64,000 bases of DNA from Beroe forskalii (GCA_011033025.1 WFMF01000039.1:124001-188000); one strand, 5' to 3'. Numbered from the stretch's first letter, positions 47,031 through 60,661 are shown. The notes: generated from the sequence alone by a model not told the origin. Program-made: numbers and translations.

Positions 47031-47688
47031 CGGCCCCTTAAACTCAGACCCTGAACTACACCATTGGTACAAGAGTGCCGGTTTGGACTCCACCACAAGT
47101 TGTGATATGATACAGATAACAAAATGAAACTCGATGTTAAATAAAATGCATGAATTGCATCAACGCAGAAAACATTATAACTATGAATTCATATGGAATT
47201 TTTGGCGTCTAAAATGTCATCACCATTTTGATTTTTACATGGCCCTTTACAGATTTCATTCGATCCAAAGAACGCTCTTATTTTCTAGTCACCTATTAGC
47301 ATTTGAAATTAGATTTCGAAACTAGAAGTAGAATTAAAGTTAAACAATAGTATCACGAAATTATAGCTACAAAAAATTAGACAGTAGATTCTGATTATGA
47401 GGATCAAATCATAGCCTTTAGAGATGGATTCAAAATATAAGTACAACACTGGCTATCGCACTGATTTAGCGACATTAAATCAACAATTCGACCCAATCCC
47501 ATATCAAACTGTTTGCAGGACAGCTGGCAGAGCCCTGCCCGTTCCTTGTGCAAATAACAGATATCTCCCACGTTACAGTTTACAGAATATAGCTACAGAA
47601 TAGATCTGTAAAAAGTAATTACTATCAAATCAACCGAGTTTCAATGATCGACAGAGGGTCTGATTTCACCCAAAAGCTCAATTAGAGA

Positions 47689-47723
47689 TTGTCAGACGTG
47701 TGCTGGGGTACAACGTCTGACAA
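47689..47723. mobile_element. 35-bp inverted-repeat element
   Basis: TTGTCAGACGT ... ACGTCTGACAA with a 13-nt centre. It is the shortest complete member of the TTGYCAG family and similar in size to 1073-1106. Confidence 0.6.
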
Positions 47724-48231
47724 CAAAGAGTCTTCGGAAAATAGTTGCAGATAACACATTATCGTCATATAATCATATAAATAACCCGGACGAAAAAGTT
47801 GTTAATGAACTTGAGGGGAACCTTTCCAAATCCAAGTCCATCTCGGCATGTTACAAAGTTTTACCTAAAGTTAAATTTTGATTTTAACTAAAGTTAAAGA
47901 TTGTCGCATAATTATGAGTTAAATTAATTTTAATGTTTATGTCTTATTAAAATAATACTTATCAAAATCAAAACCGTCCACAAATGCATGAAACACTTGT
48001 AGTTATACCATAGTGATAGTCTTTTCGCGCGCAGTCATGTGTCAAAGCTGATCAAATGTCCTTGAAAAGGCACTACATTTCTCCACACATCTCATAGTTG
48101 GTATCAAGTCCGTAACGAGAAATGTCTGATCTCGGCACTAAAGAGAGTATGTATGACATCAACTTGACAACTCCGATGAATCGTCCCCATGTCTGTTCTA
48201 CCATACAATACACGTTGCCCTACGTCTCGGT

Positions 48232-51200
48232 CTACGCTACTGGTGTCGTCGGGCGAGGACTCACTCTGCAAGAATAAAAGTTTATTAGTTAAACCAAATG
48301 GTAATTACTAACTGACAGTATATTCTGCTACTGTAGACGCCAAAAAAGGACGCCCAACGGATGTTAGACCCATGCTATGGAACTATGGACCTAGTTGAAT
48401 TTCGCCCGCTCAAGCGCCCTTCTTGATCGTTACATCAGAGAGAAGTGTGCGCAAAAACAAGGGCACATTACATGCGTCAAGGTTTTAAATGATCTACTCA
48501 CTGTTTGGGTGGCTCCATCAGAGACATGGGTGTTCTGGAGCCTGACCGGGCGGGGGAGGGTTGTTGCTGGTGCGGGCTGCGGGGCACGGGGTGCGGGCTC
48601 CGGGAACTACTGTGGTGCGGGCTCTTCAGCAGGGGGTATCCGGGACTTCTGGAGGAGTGTCGCGGACTGGCGTGGTGCGGGCTGGCGTGGTGTGGGCTGG
48701 CGTGGTGAGCAGGGCTGGCGTGGTGAGCTGGACTTCGCGAACTGAAAAGGGGCAGAGGGGGATAGTAATAAGCAGCTCGCGGGGTAGTATTTAACCGGCG
48801 ATTTCAATGATTGACAATTTTATTACAATCACTTTCATCCTCCAAATGTTTCTGAAAGTGAATATAAGAAAGCAACATCATCTCCTCAATCTCACCTCTG
48901 ATGATAGTGGTCTCTGTGAGGAGTTTTCTGTCCTGGTGTCCTACTGCCTGGAGTCATCTGCCCAGGAGTTTTATTGCCATGGTAACCGGGGGTCATTTGA
49001 CCGGGAGTTCTGCTGCCATGGTGACCAGGAGTCATCTGTCCGGGAGTTTTATTCCCCGCCGTCACTTGACCAGGCGTTCTGCTCCCAGGAGTTTGGTATC
49101 CCGGCGTTCTGGTGCCACTTGGCGTATGATGACCTGGCGTTCTGGTGCCACTTGGCGTGTGATGACTTGGCGTCCTGCCACCAGGGTACCCAGGAGTTTT
49201 ATTGCCAGGAGTTCTAGACCCGGAGGAGGGCGGAGCAGGAGGACCCATGGGAGTTCTGTTACCTGGCGTCCTACTCCCAGGGGGCGGGTTGGTGGGTGTG
49301 GTGGATCCGGGGGTTCTGGTGCCGGATCTGGTGCCGGGGGTGCCACCCGGCGTGATGCGGGAGTTGTAGTTGACGGGGGTAACCCCGGGGGTGAGGATGG
49401 GGGTGCGGTGGCTGGGGGTTCTGCTGCTGTACGTGGAGGCTGTGTCGGAGAACGCGCCCGACTAAGGGGAGAAGGGGGCTCAGGTGAAATCTAAATCTTT
49501 ATTATCACATTGAAACTTGAAATTACTACTATATTACTGTGTGATTCAAGTCAATTGAAGAACAGACAGAATACAAGATGGCTTTGATAAATGATGCCAA
49601 AGTTATAATACTCTTTGCATACCCTTGGTGTTTGGAAGGGTTCGGTGACGTCAGTGAAGTCGGCAGTCATGTCAGTAACAGCGGACTTTCCACCGAAAGT
49701 ACTGGCAGCCTTCGTAGGCCTGACTGGAGGCGCATCACTCCAGTGCTCCTGAGAAAAAGATAGCGTGTATTTGTACAGATGTATATTGTTCTTATTATTT
49801 TGTTTATTCCATTCTAAATCAAGCAACTATATGCATAAATTTGTAACTCTAAATCACGATTTATCATGAAACCACGGAGATTTGTAGCTTTGACGATATA
49901 AGAAACTGCATACCTTGAACCACCGCACGAGGGACGGGAAAGTGTTGTGAATCTTCCCCCTAAACCGGAAGCCCACGTGCGACACCCCGATAGGTTCATG
50001 ACGTGGCATGGACCCTGGCATGTAGGAGAGGAGGAAGCGACCCGGTCGTTTTGCGGAGGCAGTGATGTAGTACGGGATGCGGTTAGGGGTGAGGCCCTTG
50101 TCGTTACGCAGGAGGATGTTCATTGTCTCGATTGTAGTGGAGTTCTTGTAGTATTTGAAGTTGATGATATCACGAGCATTCTTTGCCTGAAGAATAAAAC
50201 CATGGTCAAAGAAAGTGGCAGAATTAAAGACGGTACTTGGTAAAAGAACAGATTACAGAATACGGAGAAATTACGAATATACCTTGATTGTAGAATCTGT
50301 ACTGGGGTTATAAGAGGAAATGATTTCATCAACATGTAGCAATTCAATCTATAAGTCCTCACCATAGGCTCTACATATCTGGCCACTATCTCATCTAAAT
50401 CCTCGAATTCCTCGTCGTGTATCTTGAGTTTCTTGCCGAGTGAGAACTGGTTATCCTTCTCCTCCTCCAGAATCTCTTCGTGAGACAGGATGTTGTTCAG
50501 CTGATCCACCTAAGGTAGAGGGAATCAGTAAAGTGAGGAAAAAGGTTAAATGAACTGGAAAAGGGTTTGAATTTAGAGGAAAGACGACAGCGCCTGGGGC
50601 AAGAGATTTTGTGAGGGAAAAGGGGTTGTGTTTACCTTCCAAGTGAGCGTTAAGAACTGGGTTCCCTTGCGTGAGGGCCTGATGATGACGGATCCCTGCT
50701 CGGCCTCCGCAAGCAGCTTCTCACACTCCGCGTACGTGATGTTCTTGAAGTGCGGGTGTACGATGATCCGGTTTAATGTACTCTGAGGGAGGGTAGGGTG
50801 AGGAGGAAGGGTAAAATGAGAGCTTGTTCAGTTCAATCTCGTAAAATTGAACCAAAATTATATAGTTTTCACCTGAGAACCTAGAAATAAAACATTCCTG
50901 CGGCGGAATACTACCAAAGAGTTCTGTGACTTCCAAAATTGACTCACGGTTGACTTTCTGTTTCTTGGTCTTCTTCGCATCCTTCTCTTTCTTGACCTTG
51001 TCGGCTGCTTCTGAGTCGTAGTAAAGGTCCTTGGTGAGTCCCGTGGTGTTTAGATCCGAGCTTTTGCAGGACAGATCAACGGTGAACTTGTCGTACAGAA
51101 TGCGGATCACTTTGGCGTTGATCTTCATTCGCAGCTGAAGATGGAATTGATTTAAATAAAAAGTTATGATATACGGAATTATTGATCTATGAGAACCACA

Positions 51201-54200
51201 TTTTGGTAAGTGTAGAACAATTTCCAGTCAAATCACGGTACATTATCTTAACTGGAGTTTCTTATATCAAAGCAAGTAACAAACCTTGATCCTATCCTCA
51301 GGATTTGTAATCCGACTGTCACTGATGTTTTTGGTAGCAATGAAACCACTGAGACCGTTATCCAGACGGACTCTGATGCCAACGGCTTGACCAGGACAAC
51401 TCCCTGTTTTATGTTAGATTTAAGTGTTTCAAAATGATGCTATTCGAAGAAAAAGCGTATACAATTGGGACTGTTCTCCCTGTAATTAACATAAAATACT
51501 ATTTCATTTTACTATTCACCGGTGGTATCGAAGTGGTTCCAGATCTCACTGAGCTCCGGGAAGTTGTCCCTCAGACACAGCGGACACTGCCACATTCCGT
51601 TCTCCTCATTCCGCTTCGGCTGGATATCCGGCTCATCTCCCTTCGGTTTACGCCGAGCAATAGCAAACACTTCACACATTACGATGATTCCTTCTTTAAA
51701 CGTCTGTGGTACAGGAAAGGTTTATTCGGAGTTTCATTTGATTTCATTGATTTCAATCAATCTGAGCCTAAAACAACGATAGAAAGTTTCAAACAGAACT
51801 TCAGACAGTCTAATTAAAAAATAACCTCAGGCGTTTCATTGCATAGAAGGTAGAAGCGTTCCTCATCAGTGAGCGCGTGGTAAGGTACCCTCTTGTCCGC
51901 AAAGCGGTTAGTCAGCTCATCTCTGATATCGTATAGCGTGATCCGCTTGTCAGGGTATTCCTGTTGAAGGCCAAGGAGTTGAAAAACGCCGAAATTAGAT
52001 CTTGGAATGAATTAAAATGAATGGATGGATGGACAATCTGAAGCAGAAGTGGGCAAATTCACCGTACCTGTCGCTCTAACTCAATAGCAAACGCATCCAG
52101 ATCCAGGTCTCGCAGTTTCTCAGGATCCTCCATAATTTCCTCAATAGCACGCTGCTTCACATTAGAGTCCTCTTCGTCATCATCATACTCTAACGCGTCA
52201 ATTGCCATCTTAGTCGCCCAGATGTAAGTCTCGGGATGGATTCGAGTAGCGTCGAGTAACTGTACGTTCTCGTTCAACCTACGAAAATGTCAGTCAGTGA
52301 GACGCATCCGACTAAAATTCAGTCAGTTAGTCGCAAGATTATTAATTGAGGCCACAAGATCATCGTTTCCAGGCTTTGTCCCAGCCAGATTGTACCGAAG
52401 TCGAGTGACACCAGACGGCTGGTGTCACTATGCATGTACCAAGCGCGCGTGCTGCGCGCGGCTATTGCTAGTTTCCGATGCTCAAATTTGGTTTACTGAT
52501 CACCACTGCTATATTCGGCGATCGCGCGCGCCGTCATGTACCAGGCAAAATCGAATTTCTTTCCAACGTTTCTTGATGTATTATCAAACTGAATGTATCG
52601 ATTGTATCAGTTCTTGAATAAACTAACGAGTCATCTCGTGAGTGATTGATCTTGATAAAACCAGCAGAATTCAAGAACACTCGGCTACCCAGTTGTAGAT
52701 TGGTGACCAGCGCTGTTCTGGATTCGAAGTTTTCATTATTCTGTTTCAACAGCTGAAATGATGGTAAAAACTGTTAAAGAACGTATCACACACCGAACAA
52801 GGTATCTATCTGAAGCTGTAAGGTGATTAGGGTAAGTAGGTATGCGTAGGTATGAGGTATTGATGTAAAATGATAAAGTTGATATGCCCAAAATATGCAA
52901 AAACATGACATAATATCTGATAACATATCCAGCACAGCTTGAGTAGGGCATCCCCCTTCCTAGGTCCCAACCCGCACACAAACTGGACCATGGTCTGGTA
53001 GTGGTAGTGCTCCACAGCAAAGTTCAGATCTACTCCCACTTCATTAATACGAGTAATGAATTCCTCGTACAGACAATCACGCAGCCGCTCTTGACTCACG
53101 AACTTCTGTTTGTGGACGGGTGTGTTTCAGTGGAAGATCGAAATAAGATTAGAAAGAAACATGGATCAAAAGACGATCTCATTTCGGGGTAACAGTGATG
53201 TAAGATAATTATTAATTGGAAATGCATACTTCCATAACGATTTATCGACAGGAACTAACCTTGACGAGTCCCCATAAGGATTTATCGACAGGAACTAACC
53301 TTGACGAGTCCCCAAGGCAGTTCGCATATTTCGTGGTTTATCCCGCAGAGTTGGGAGAACTCCACAAGTGGATCTCTGAGTCTGCGGGCTATGGAGACTG
53401 CCATTCTCTGTTCAGGGGTGTAACCAGGGAACTCAGTAATCTGGAGTTAGAAGAGGGGTAAAGGAGTTAGTAGACAGGTGAAAAGAGTGTTAGAAGAGAG
53501 TTAGAATAGTGGTGAAAAAGGGGTGGAGAGGGGGTAAAGTTTGGGGAATAGTGCACTATACAGAGTAGTGGAAATAGAGTTACAATCACCAGCAGTGAGG
53601 AAATAATATCCCAGGTAATATCTTTGCCCTGTTCGTTTCCTTGTACAGTCTAGCTACTGCTGGATCTACGAGTTCAATGGCAATGGGGTCTATCTGGTGC
53701 TGCTGTTCCAGCGCAGTTACAACGTCCTGTACGTCTTTCTGGTGGTATATCGACCTGAAATTGATGGGGTTACATTGAATTATCGTGGACTAGCTTCAGT
53801 TTGCATTTGATCGATTCAAGGAGAGACAATCGAAATCAAAGATAAGGCCGACCTGATTTATTGTACGTTTTATCCAAATGGAGAATCCAGCCCCTTTCTT
53901 AAACTGAAATGAACTACACAAAAACAGATGAAAACTGTTTACAAATACGAAACAACGCCTACTTATTAGAACACGCGATGCCAATAACGTGAGGCTTGTT
54001 CTCAAGTATGAAATCCTTGAGTTTGTCCATATCTTCTAACTTTCCTTTAGTCAACTCTCGTGTTTGTAGGCCTCGGCTGCTGTATCTGAAGAGTAATGAG
54101 ACGTTATTACTCCGAATGCAATCCCGGTTCAAGCCCCATACCGATTACTCGATTAAATTTATAGATAGAAAATTTGGTGAAAACATCATATTGTCACTCT

Positions 54201-57200
54201 ATTTTATCAAATCAAATATGGATGATAATGATAAACCTGTTTTGTAACTCACCTGAAGTAAGGCATGGTTATGGTTTCCTCTACCTCCCCATCCCCATTC
54301 ACCATAACACCGTAACCTGCTGACTCAATGACACATACTCCCATCACACGGATACCTGGGGAAGGAGAGGGGGGCTGATAATGATGTTTGAAATGATACA
54401 GGTTTTGTTGAATTAGGTCAAAAACGAACAATCCATGACATTCGAAACCATAGATGGCTAGAGAACTGCCTAGAGAATGAATTATTTAATGAATTATTGG
54501 CGGTTATAATGACGGCATAATCATAGCTAGATATGATCAATTGATGGCGTAATCGCTGTCTAAACCATACCTGGTACAGCAGCTTCCTCGAGGTTCTCCA
54601 CAGAGTAGGGAGCCATCTGTAACCACCGTCTCAGCTTCATACGGCATTTCTAGGAGACAAGGTGTCAGTATACAAAGCTTCTGCATTACTAGGAGCTGAA
54701 GAAGTCGTGTACACTGTACATTGTACATTGGTTAATGTATAGTAGTCTCACGACAAGTTTTGACCGATTTAAAGGGTAGTACTATATGCATAGAGTCGTG
54801 TTCGACACGCGTTTTATATCATGTGTCTGTTATGACTTACAACTTTAAATGTAAATCTATGCGACCTTTGTATTTGCGTTACAAAAATGTGCATATCTCC
54901 GAGGTTTTTTGAGCAAACTTGATGAAACTTTCAGGATATAAGCAACATCTCAGTGAAGTTTAGATTCATTTTTGAGCTCCAGAAGCGGAGTTATGACCGA
55001 AAAACCACTTATTAAGCGGTAACTTTAAAACAAAACACCAGTTTATTTGTCATATCTCAATTTCTGAGGTCAAAATGTTAGCTACTCCAGGATTATATTG
55101 GTCATATCTTGCCCGTAATATCCTGAAAATTTGATCAAAATTGCTCAAAAACGGCTGAGTTATGCGCTTTTTTTTGTGTAAACAAGCATTTTTATTATTA
55201 CCATATAAGGTAATGTGTGCTTGTTGTGTACAGGGTGTGTCGTGTGTACACCGTTCGGCTACTAGTACTTTAGAGGCCTGTCACTGTAGAATATGATTTA
55301 GAGCACTCGGCTCAGCTTCGCTTCGCCTCGCACTCTAAATCATTTAAATGTCTCCAGCTTCGCTGTCGACATTTAATTAATATTATATAGAGCCCTGCTC
55401 GCGCAGGGCTCTATATTGTCTGCGTGTTCGTCTTACGCCTCTAAAGTACATATAGTGCATATTCCGTCATCTTTGGTAACGTAGTTATTGCTTATAATTG
55501 TGAGATTTTGGTTGTCAATAGTAGGTACACTGTACACTTATAGAATACATACTTCCATACTTTAACACTGTGTACACACTAAAATTCGCACTTAATACTA
55601 TACTACTAAGCTACTACATTATGAGGCATCGCTGTAATATGCGAGTACAACATAATACTCATATCCTACCTGTAAGAAGTGATTAGTTGCCTCCTCCTTC
55701 AACTTCTGTATAAGTTCCTGTTCTAACATAGGGTACAGCATCTTGTTCAGTGCCAAGGTTAGTGTCTTGGTACGCTGGTCATTCCACGTCTGCAGAAAGA
55801 TAATATCTAGAGTTTGTTTAAAATAGAAATATAGAATGAGTAACTCAAATTTACTCGTTTTCCGTCCTCGAAATGTATAATACTTGAATTAGAGAAGTCT
55901 TCTTAGAAATCAGAATTGAATAAGCAGAACTTAGAGCTTGTGCTTCTGAAGACTTTATTAATCCTGCACTCATATTCTCCCCACGAATCTTGTCCTCCAC
56001 AAACCTGCACGAGTTTGCTGAACTCGTCCCTGTAGAAGTAAGACTTTATCTCCTCCAGGTAGCTGTCCTTAGCTCCCTTGTCCACGATACACAGCGATAG
56101 CTTCACAAAACCCTCGCTCTGCGCGCCCCACATCCTCAGAAACTCCTCACCACTCAGATCCTTGAAGAGGGATTGTGTCAGATAGTAGTGTCAGGTCCTA
56201 GAGTGGTGTCAAGATGGTGTCAGAGAGTGGTGCCAATTAGTGGAGTCAAGGTGGTTTTAGTGAGTGTTGTCAAGGTGATTGCAATTTGCATTATTATAGA
56301 TTTTTGATAAATTGGCTGTGTATATACATGCACTTAGTAATGGGCCGCGTAGAATTACATAATCTGGCGATGAAATATGCGGTATGTATAGTGTACCTAT
56401 CGCATAATATTATGATAAACGACAATACTTTACTTTACTGCACTCTACAGTCTACATGGTATACACATAACACAATACCTACAATGACCTCTTTATATCT
56501 CACCTTGACAGGCTTATCCTTGATGAACTTAAACTTCGCATAAGGATGCAAGTCATCCACTTCCTTGATCCCCTGAGGGGTAGGCGTCACCGTAAGCAGC
56601 GCCCGCTCATTGAACGCCTGCCTGACGCACGCCCTCACACTCGGCTCCGCCGCCATCTGGCACGCCAGCACGTACCGGGCGCCGCCCAGCACCTGCTCGG
56701 CGCTCTTGAGGCGCCGCCCGTCCACGAACTCCGCCGCGGCGCCCTCCGGCTCCAGTGCGCACTGCTCCACCGAGTGGCGGTTGTAGCCGTCACTGATGTT
56801 CTCTGCGAACTGGCGCGAGGTGAGGCCGAAACGTTCAGCGAGGTTTCCCAGGTTCTTTTCCTGGCACATCTTGTAGGTGCTGCGCTTCTGACTAAGCTTG
56901 CACTGGTCAGCGGTTCCCAGACCTAGGGGGAGAGAAGTTATGAGACACAAATTCACCATAAGCTTTTAGCATGACTGCATAAAGTTTCGAAATTCTTCAA
57001 CACCAGCAAACAACTGTTCTTGGTACCAAGACTCTGTTATTGTCTCACCGTCGAGAGTAGCGTTAGCCCTGGCTTGGTTCTGAAGGTCAATGATATCAGA
57101 GCTGTAGTAGAGCGAGAAGTGGGCGTTGATGTCCTTAAACTCTTCCACCGTTTGGATGGAGTCAACCCTGCAGAAAATGGTTCTTTGAAATTTTATCATG

Positions 57201-60200
57201 TACATTATTTAAGTATTTACCTTTAAGTATGGCAACCATTTGTGCATTTAAACTTTGTGATATAATACTTTGAAGTAATCTCGAAGTCATGAGAAGAACC
57301 TGCCGAGTTTTGCCGCAATTATCTGACCTGTCAATATCTTCAGCCTCCAGAATCCTCTCAGTTCTGATGAAAGCTGAGTCCCTGGTCCTCTCAAACTGGT
57401 ATTCCTGAACTCGTGTCATGAGGTTCTTCAGTTTAGCCTTCCTCTTGCTGAGCCTCATCCACTTCTCATCCCACGCATACACCTTCCACAGGTCGTCCAC
57501 ACTCAGATCATCCTGAGGGATATAATAGGTTTATTATAAGCGAAGTGGTTAGGTCGTATATATCGCAACTTACATGGTCGAGGCGAAGCCGGGACTCTGT
57601 AAGTTAGATAATGAACGAGGCATCCCGAGTTCATTATCAAAAGAATGGTAACGTAACACGAGACAATGTTTATCAAAGAGTGACGAATTGATGACTAACA
57701 CTGAAAGGGGCATGACGGCACTGTCTCTGTGAAGGAAAAATTAGATACCTATCAAGATCAAAGAGCTGAATTTCAGATACCAGCCAGTCTCACCTGTATG
57801 ATCTCCTTTCTGTAAGTTGCGATGAAAGGAACTTCGTACTTATCATTCCGAATGAGCTTGAGGACACCTTTTATCCTGTTTTCAGCTGACTTTGGCTTGG
57901 AAGTCCATAACATGATCTCACCGAACTCATCAACATCTCCCTGGGAAGAGGAAAGTGTTTGGTCTCTATAGTAAAGTGATTTAACCCGAACTTCAACAGA
58001 ATAATCCAGGCAGGATGAAAATTAGATCCTGATACTTACTAACCCTCAATATTCAGAAATTTCATACTGCAATGAGGCTTGAATCTAAACCTTGACGATG
58101 GTAGATACCTGATATGAGATGGGTCGGGTGTTGAAAGCCTGCTCGAATATCCAGGCTGCCTCCTGTTCTAACTCTATGTCATCAGCCTCATCTACTGGGT
58201 GCAGTCTCAGCTGGAACCTAAAGAAGGATATGGTTTGTCGAAACTGAAAATTTAAATTAAGTAACAACAAGCCCGCAACACTCAGCAACAGATTTATGTA
58301 ATTTGAGGGGACCAATCTCCCGAATTCCAGAGGCATCAAATTTTAGCTAGAATCCCTCCAACAAAAGAGCCATTCCATTTATGCTTTCTGATAGTTTGCA
58401 AAAGCCAAACATCACAAAAGGACCATTCCATTTCATTCTTTAAAAGCCAACACATCACGTGATACCTCTCAGGAAGATCCGTCATCTTTATCTCGTGGTC
58501 CTGCATGGTAAAGTGTCCCTTCTCCAGATCAATGGGCTCGTAGATATCGTAGATGTTAACATCTGCCTTCTTCTTCTTGGGCTTCCTCCGAGATCCATCC
58601 AATCCACCATCCAACTCCTCATCATACTGTGGTGAGGAGGGAGATGTTCAGTGTTATGAGAGAGTGGGAGACAAGTTACACTCATATCACTATAGAATAT
58701 GGAATCAAACGTAGGCCAATCTTACCAATCTAACCATCATAGAAAATGTTGAATCTTTTTCAGTTTTTCATCTATTCAAGAAAATATTAGCTAAAAATAA
58801 TCCTGGCTTGACACACTCACATCCTCTTCATCCTCATCAAAGTCTTCCTCCATTTCATCCTGGATCTTGTCGAAGTCAAACCCATCTCCGAAGATCTCCT
58901 CTGCTTCTCTCAGAGCGCTAATGCGGAATTTGAGATAAAAACGAGGACCTTAAAAACTCTGTTTTAGCACTTCAATGGAATGATATTTGACCAATTTTTC
59001 AGACAACCTTGAAAAGTTATCAAGATACACCTCTCCAGAAATCCCCACCCCTCATACCTGTTAGCGTGGCCATGAGACCGCTCCTCGCTCTTGACGGGGC
59101 GTCCCTGGTCGTCCACGATGAAGTCGTCTACCTCGGTGTCACTCTCCCCGGACACCAAGTCGTCCACTATCCCTGGACCCCGCATCCCGGAGGAGGGCGT
59201 CTTCTCTACGTCCTGACGGTCCTGGAGAGAGGGTTAAAGTGGTGAGCGAAATGAAATTAGTGCTCAGTGGTATCAAAATTCACTGTTATATTTGTTTCTT
59301 TGAATCGCAAATTACAGAAAAATAGTGAGAAGAAACCAGAACTGATGGAGGACAAATTAAATATTCCCGAAAACACCCTAAATATTGTAGTAAGCAATTA
59401 TTTGAGTTGAATCTCTTAGCAGGTACCTGTTCCCTGGGCATATCGTCCTCGTCCTCCGAATCAAACAGTTCCCTAGCCAGAGCCTCCCTGTCATCACCCT
59501 CCCCCTTCTCATGGCCGTCCTCCTCATCGCTGCTCTCAACACGGACTCTGCTGAACTTTTTCTGCAAATAACGCTGATACATCCTAGTTCTCCTGTTCTG
59601 TGTCAGTGCAAGGAAACTGGTGCTATGTTGCTATTCGCAATAAGGATGCTTACTACTTTACTAGCAAGTGGAAAGGGATCAAATGTCTTTTGCATCGAAT
59701 ATGCGGATTTGATAGGCAAAGTAGATTATCCTGAACATAATAATGCTACACCAGGTTCCTTCCTGACACAACATAAATACTAAACTACTTTTAGTCATAG
59801 AAGTTTTCATATCAAGGCTATGTTGATGATTAGAACAGAAGTTTGGAATAGGCTAATAGGGGTTAAAATACAACTATAGTAATAAACTGGAACAAAATTG
59901 ATAGGAATTATGCTCATGATCAATTTCATGATGTTATGATGCAATATGATAAGTGATTAATTTCATGCTATCATGTTGATTGATGAGTTTATGCTGCTAT
60001 GAGGAGTGGTACCGATGATGAAACTAACTCGTTTCACGGACACGCCCAAGTTCTCCTGTAGGAGATCGTAGTCATCGTCCGTCAACTCCTCCTCTGAAAA
60101 TTAAAACTTTAAAGAGGTGAAATTTCGAAATATTTTATACAAATACATCGATTATGTGGATAGTGGATACTCATTACTCATACGTGAACATTCAGAAATT

Positions 60201-60661
60201 ATCAATTAAAGGGTCCTAGTTCCATTCTTCAAATCAGATAAATTGTCAGTCTTTAAGTCAACCTGATGAATGTCTCCTCCGTTTCTTCTTCTTATGGGAG
60301 ATTTTGGTGGATTTTGAATATTTCAGGACTTTGCCCTTTCACCGAACACAAACTTCTATAATTTAAGACTTGTCAAATATGAAATACCGACCTAGATCAG
60401 CAGGCATCCCCTCGTCCTCCTCTTCATCCTCGTCCTCACTGATCTTGTTGGTGGGTTCCCCAGCGTCATCCCCACTCCCGCTCAGGTTGTCCAGCTCGTC
60501 ATCGGTGCCTACCTCCGCTTCACTGTCAACCAACTCAGACATTGAAACTACGTGCAGAGGGTGTCATTCGAGGGTTCAAATTCATATTTCATTGACATCT
60601 CGTTTAAATTAAACGAAAATGAACGTATATCACCGAAGTTCCTGAGGCTAGCAGCCAACAT
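48232..60661 (-). CDS. SUPT6H: Transcription elongation factor SPT6
   Basis: Histone chaperone that travels with RNA polymerase II. Thirty-three exons, about 1,765 codons (human about 1,726), colinear with human SPT6: acidic N-terminus (60547-58821); [20 protein letters not shown] and DLPER (58627-58466); [15 protein letters not shown] helical core (57512-57328); helix-turn-helix (56922-56504); YqgF/RNase H-like domain (54649-53300); tandem helix-hairpin-helix ([11 protein letters not shown], 53105-52628); [14 protein letters not shown] (52278-52068); [18 protein letters not shown] (51703-51520); S1 domain (51403-50948); tandem SH2 (50782-49914); tail (49748-48232). Other exons: 60661-60634, 60093-60029, 59561-59427, 59221-59058, 58217-58109, 57940-57794, 57167-57049, 56160-56005, 55789-55670. 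The tail holds an unusual RTPG repeat. ATG at 60542 ([10 protein letters not shown]) matches the human start; an upstream in-frame exon (MLAASLRNF) may be used instead. Two junctions (52938/52752, 50948/50782) do not fit GT-AG and phase. Confidence 0.96.
48896..49461 (-). repeat. RTPG/TPG peptide repeat in the SPT6 tail
   Basis: This SPT6 exon encodes about 25 TP dipeptides. Many are in the forms GSRTPG, GNKTPG, GTRTPG and GQMTPG, at nearly regular 6-9 residue spacing. The following exon (48741-48502) changes to Ser/Pro/His repeats (SPHHA, SRSP) and ends with GSRTPM. Known SPT6 tails also have TP sites, but the regular GSRTPG form is best known from the SPT5 C-terminal repeat. Confidence 0.85.
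53222..53310. repeat. 42-bp tandem duplication spanning an SPT6 donor site
   Basis: The block atttatcgacaggaactaac followed by cttgacgagtcccca occurs twice in direct succession. The block contains the end of the exon 53440-53300 and its GTTAGT donor, so the 5' splice site is present twice. Confidence 0.85.
55266..55448. mobile_element. Foldback element with three hairpins in an SPT6 intron
   Basis: Outer 12-bp perfect inverted repeat TACTTTAGAGGC/GCCTCTAAAGTA (55266-55277, 55437-55448). Inside are three hairpins: ATGATTTAGAG/CTCTAAATCAT (11 bp), TTAAATGTC/GACATTTAA (9 bp, loop with CAGCttcGCTG) and ATATAGAGCCCTGC/GCAGGGCTCTATAT (14 bp, 4-nt loop). The layout equals that of 9729-9899 although stem sequences are unrelated. 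No protein is encoded. Confidence 0.7.
57567..57638. mobile_element. Pair of hairpins in an SPT6 intron, related to the foldback elements
   Basis: AACTTACA/TGTAAGTT (57567-57574, 57598-57605) and GATAATGAAC/GTTCATTATC (57607-57616, 57629-57638). The loops read gaggcgaagcc and gaggcatcccga. No outer inverted repeat was found. It may be a truncated relative of the three-hairpin elements. Confidence 0.5.

Larger units (their letters stand above)
45940..48231. other. Intergenic region between CHD4 and SPT6
   Basis: No credible gene. Contains three copies of atgttgcccgtaata at about 45953-46023, a MITE-type end at 46932-47030 and a 35-bp inverted-repeat element at 47689-47723. The rest is AT-rich with short open frames only. 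The SPT6 3' UTR should occupy the right end. Confidence 0.55.
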
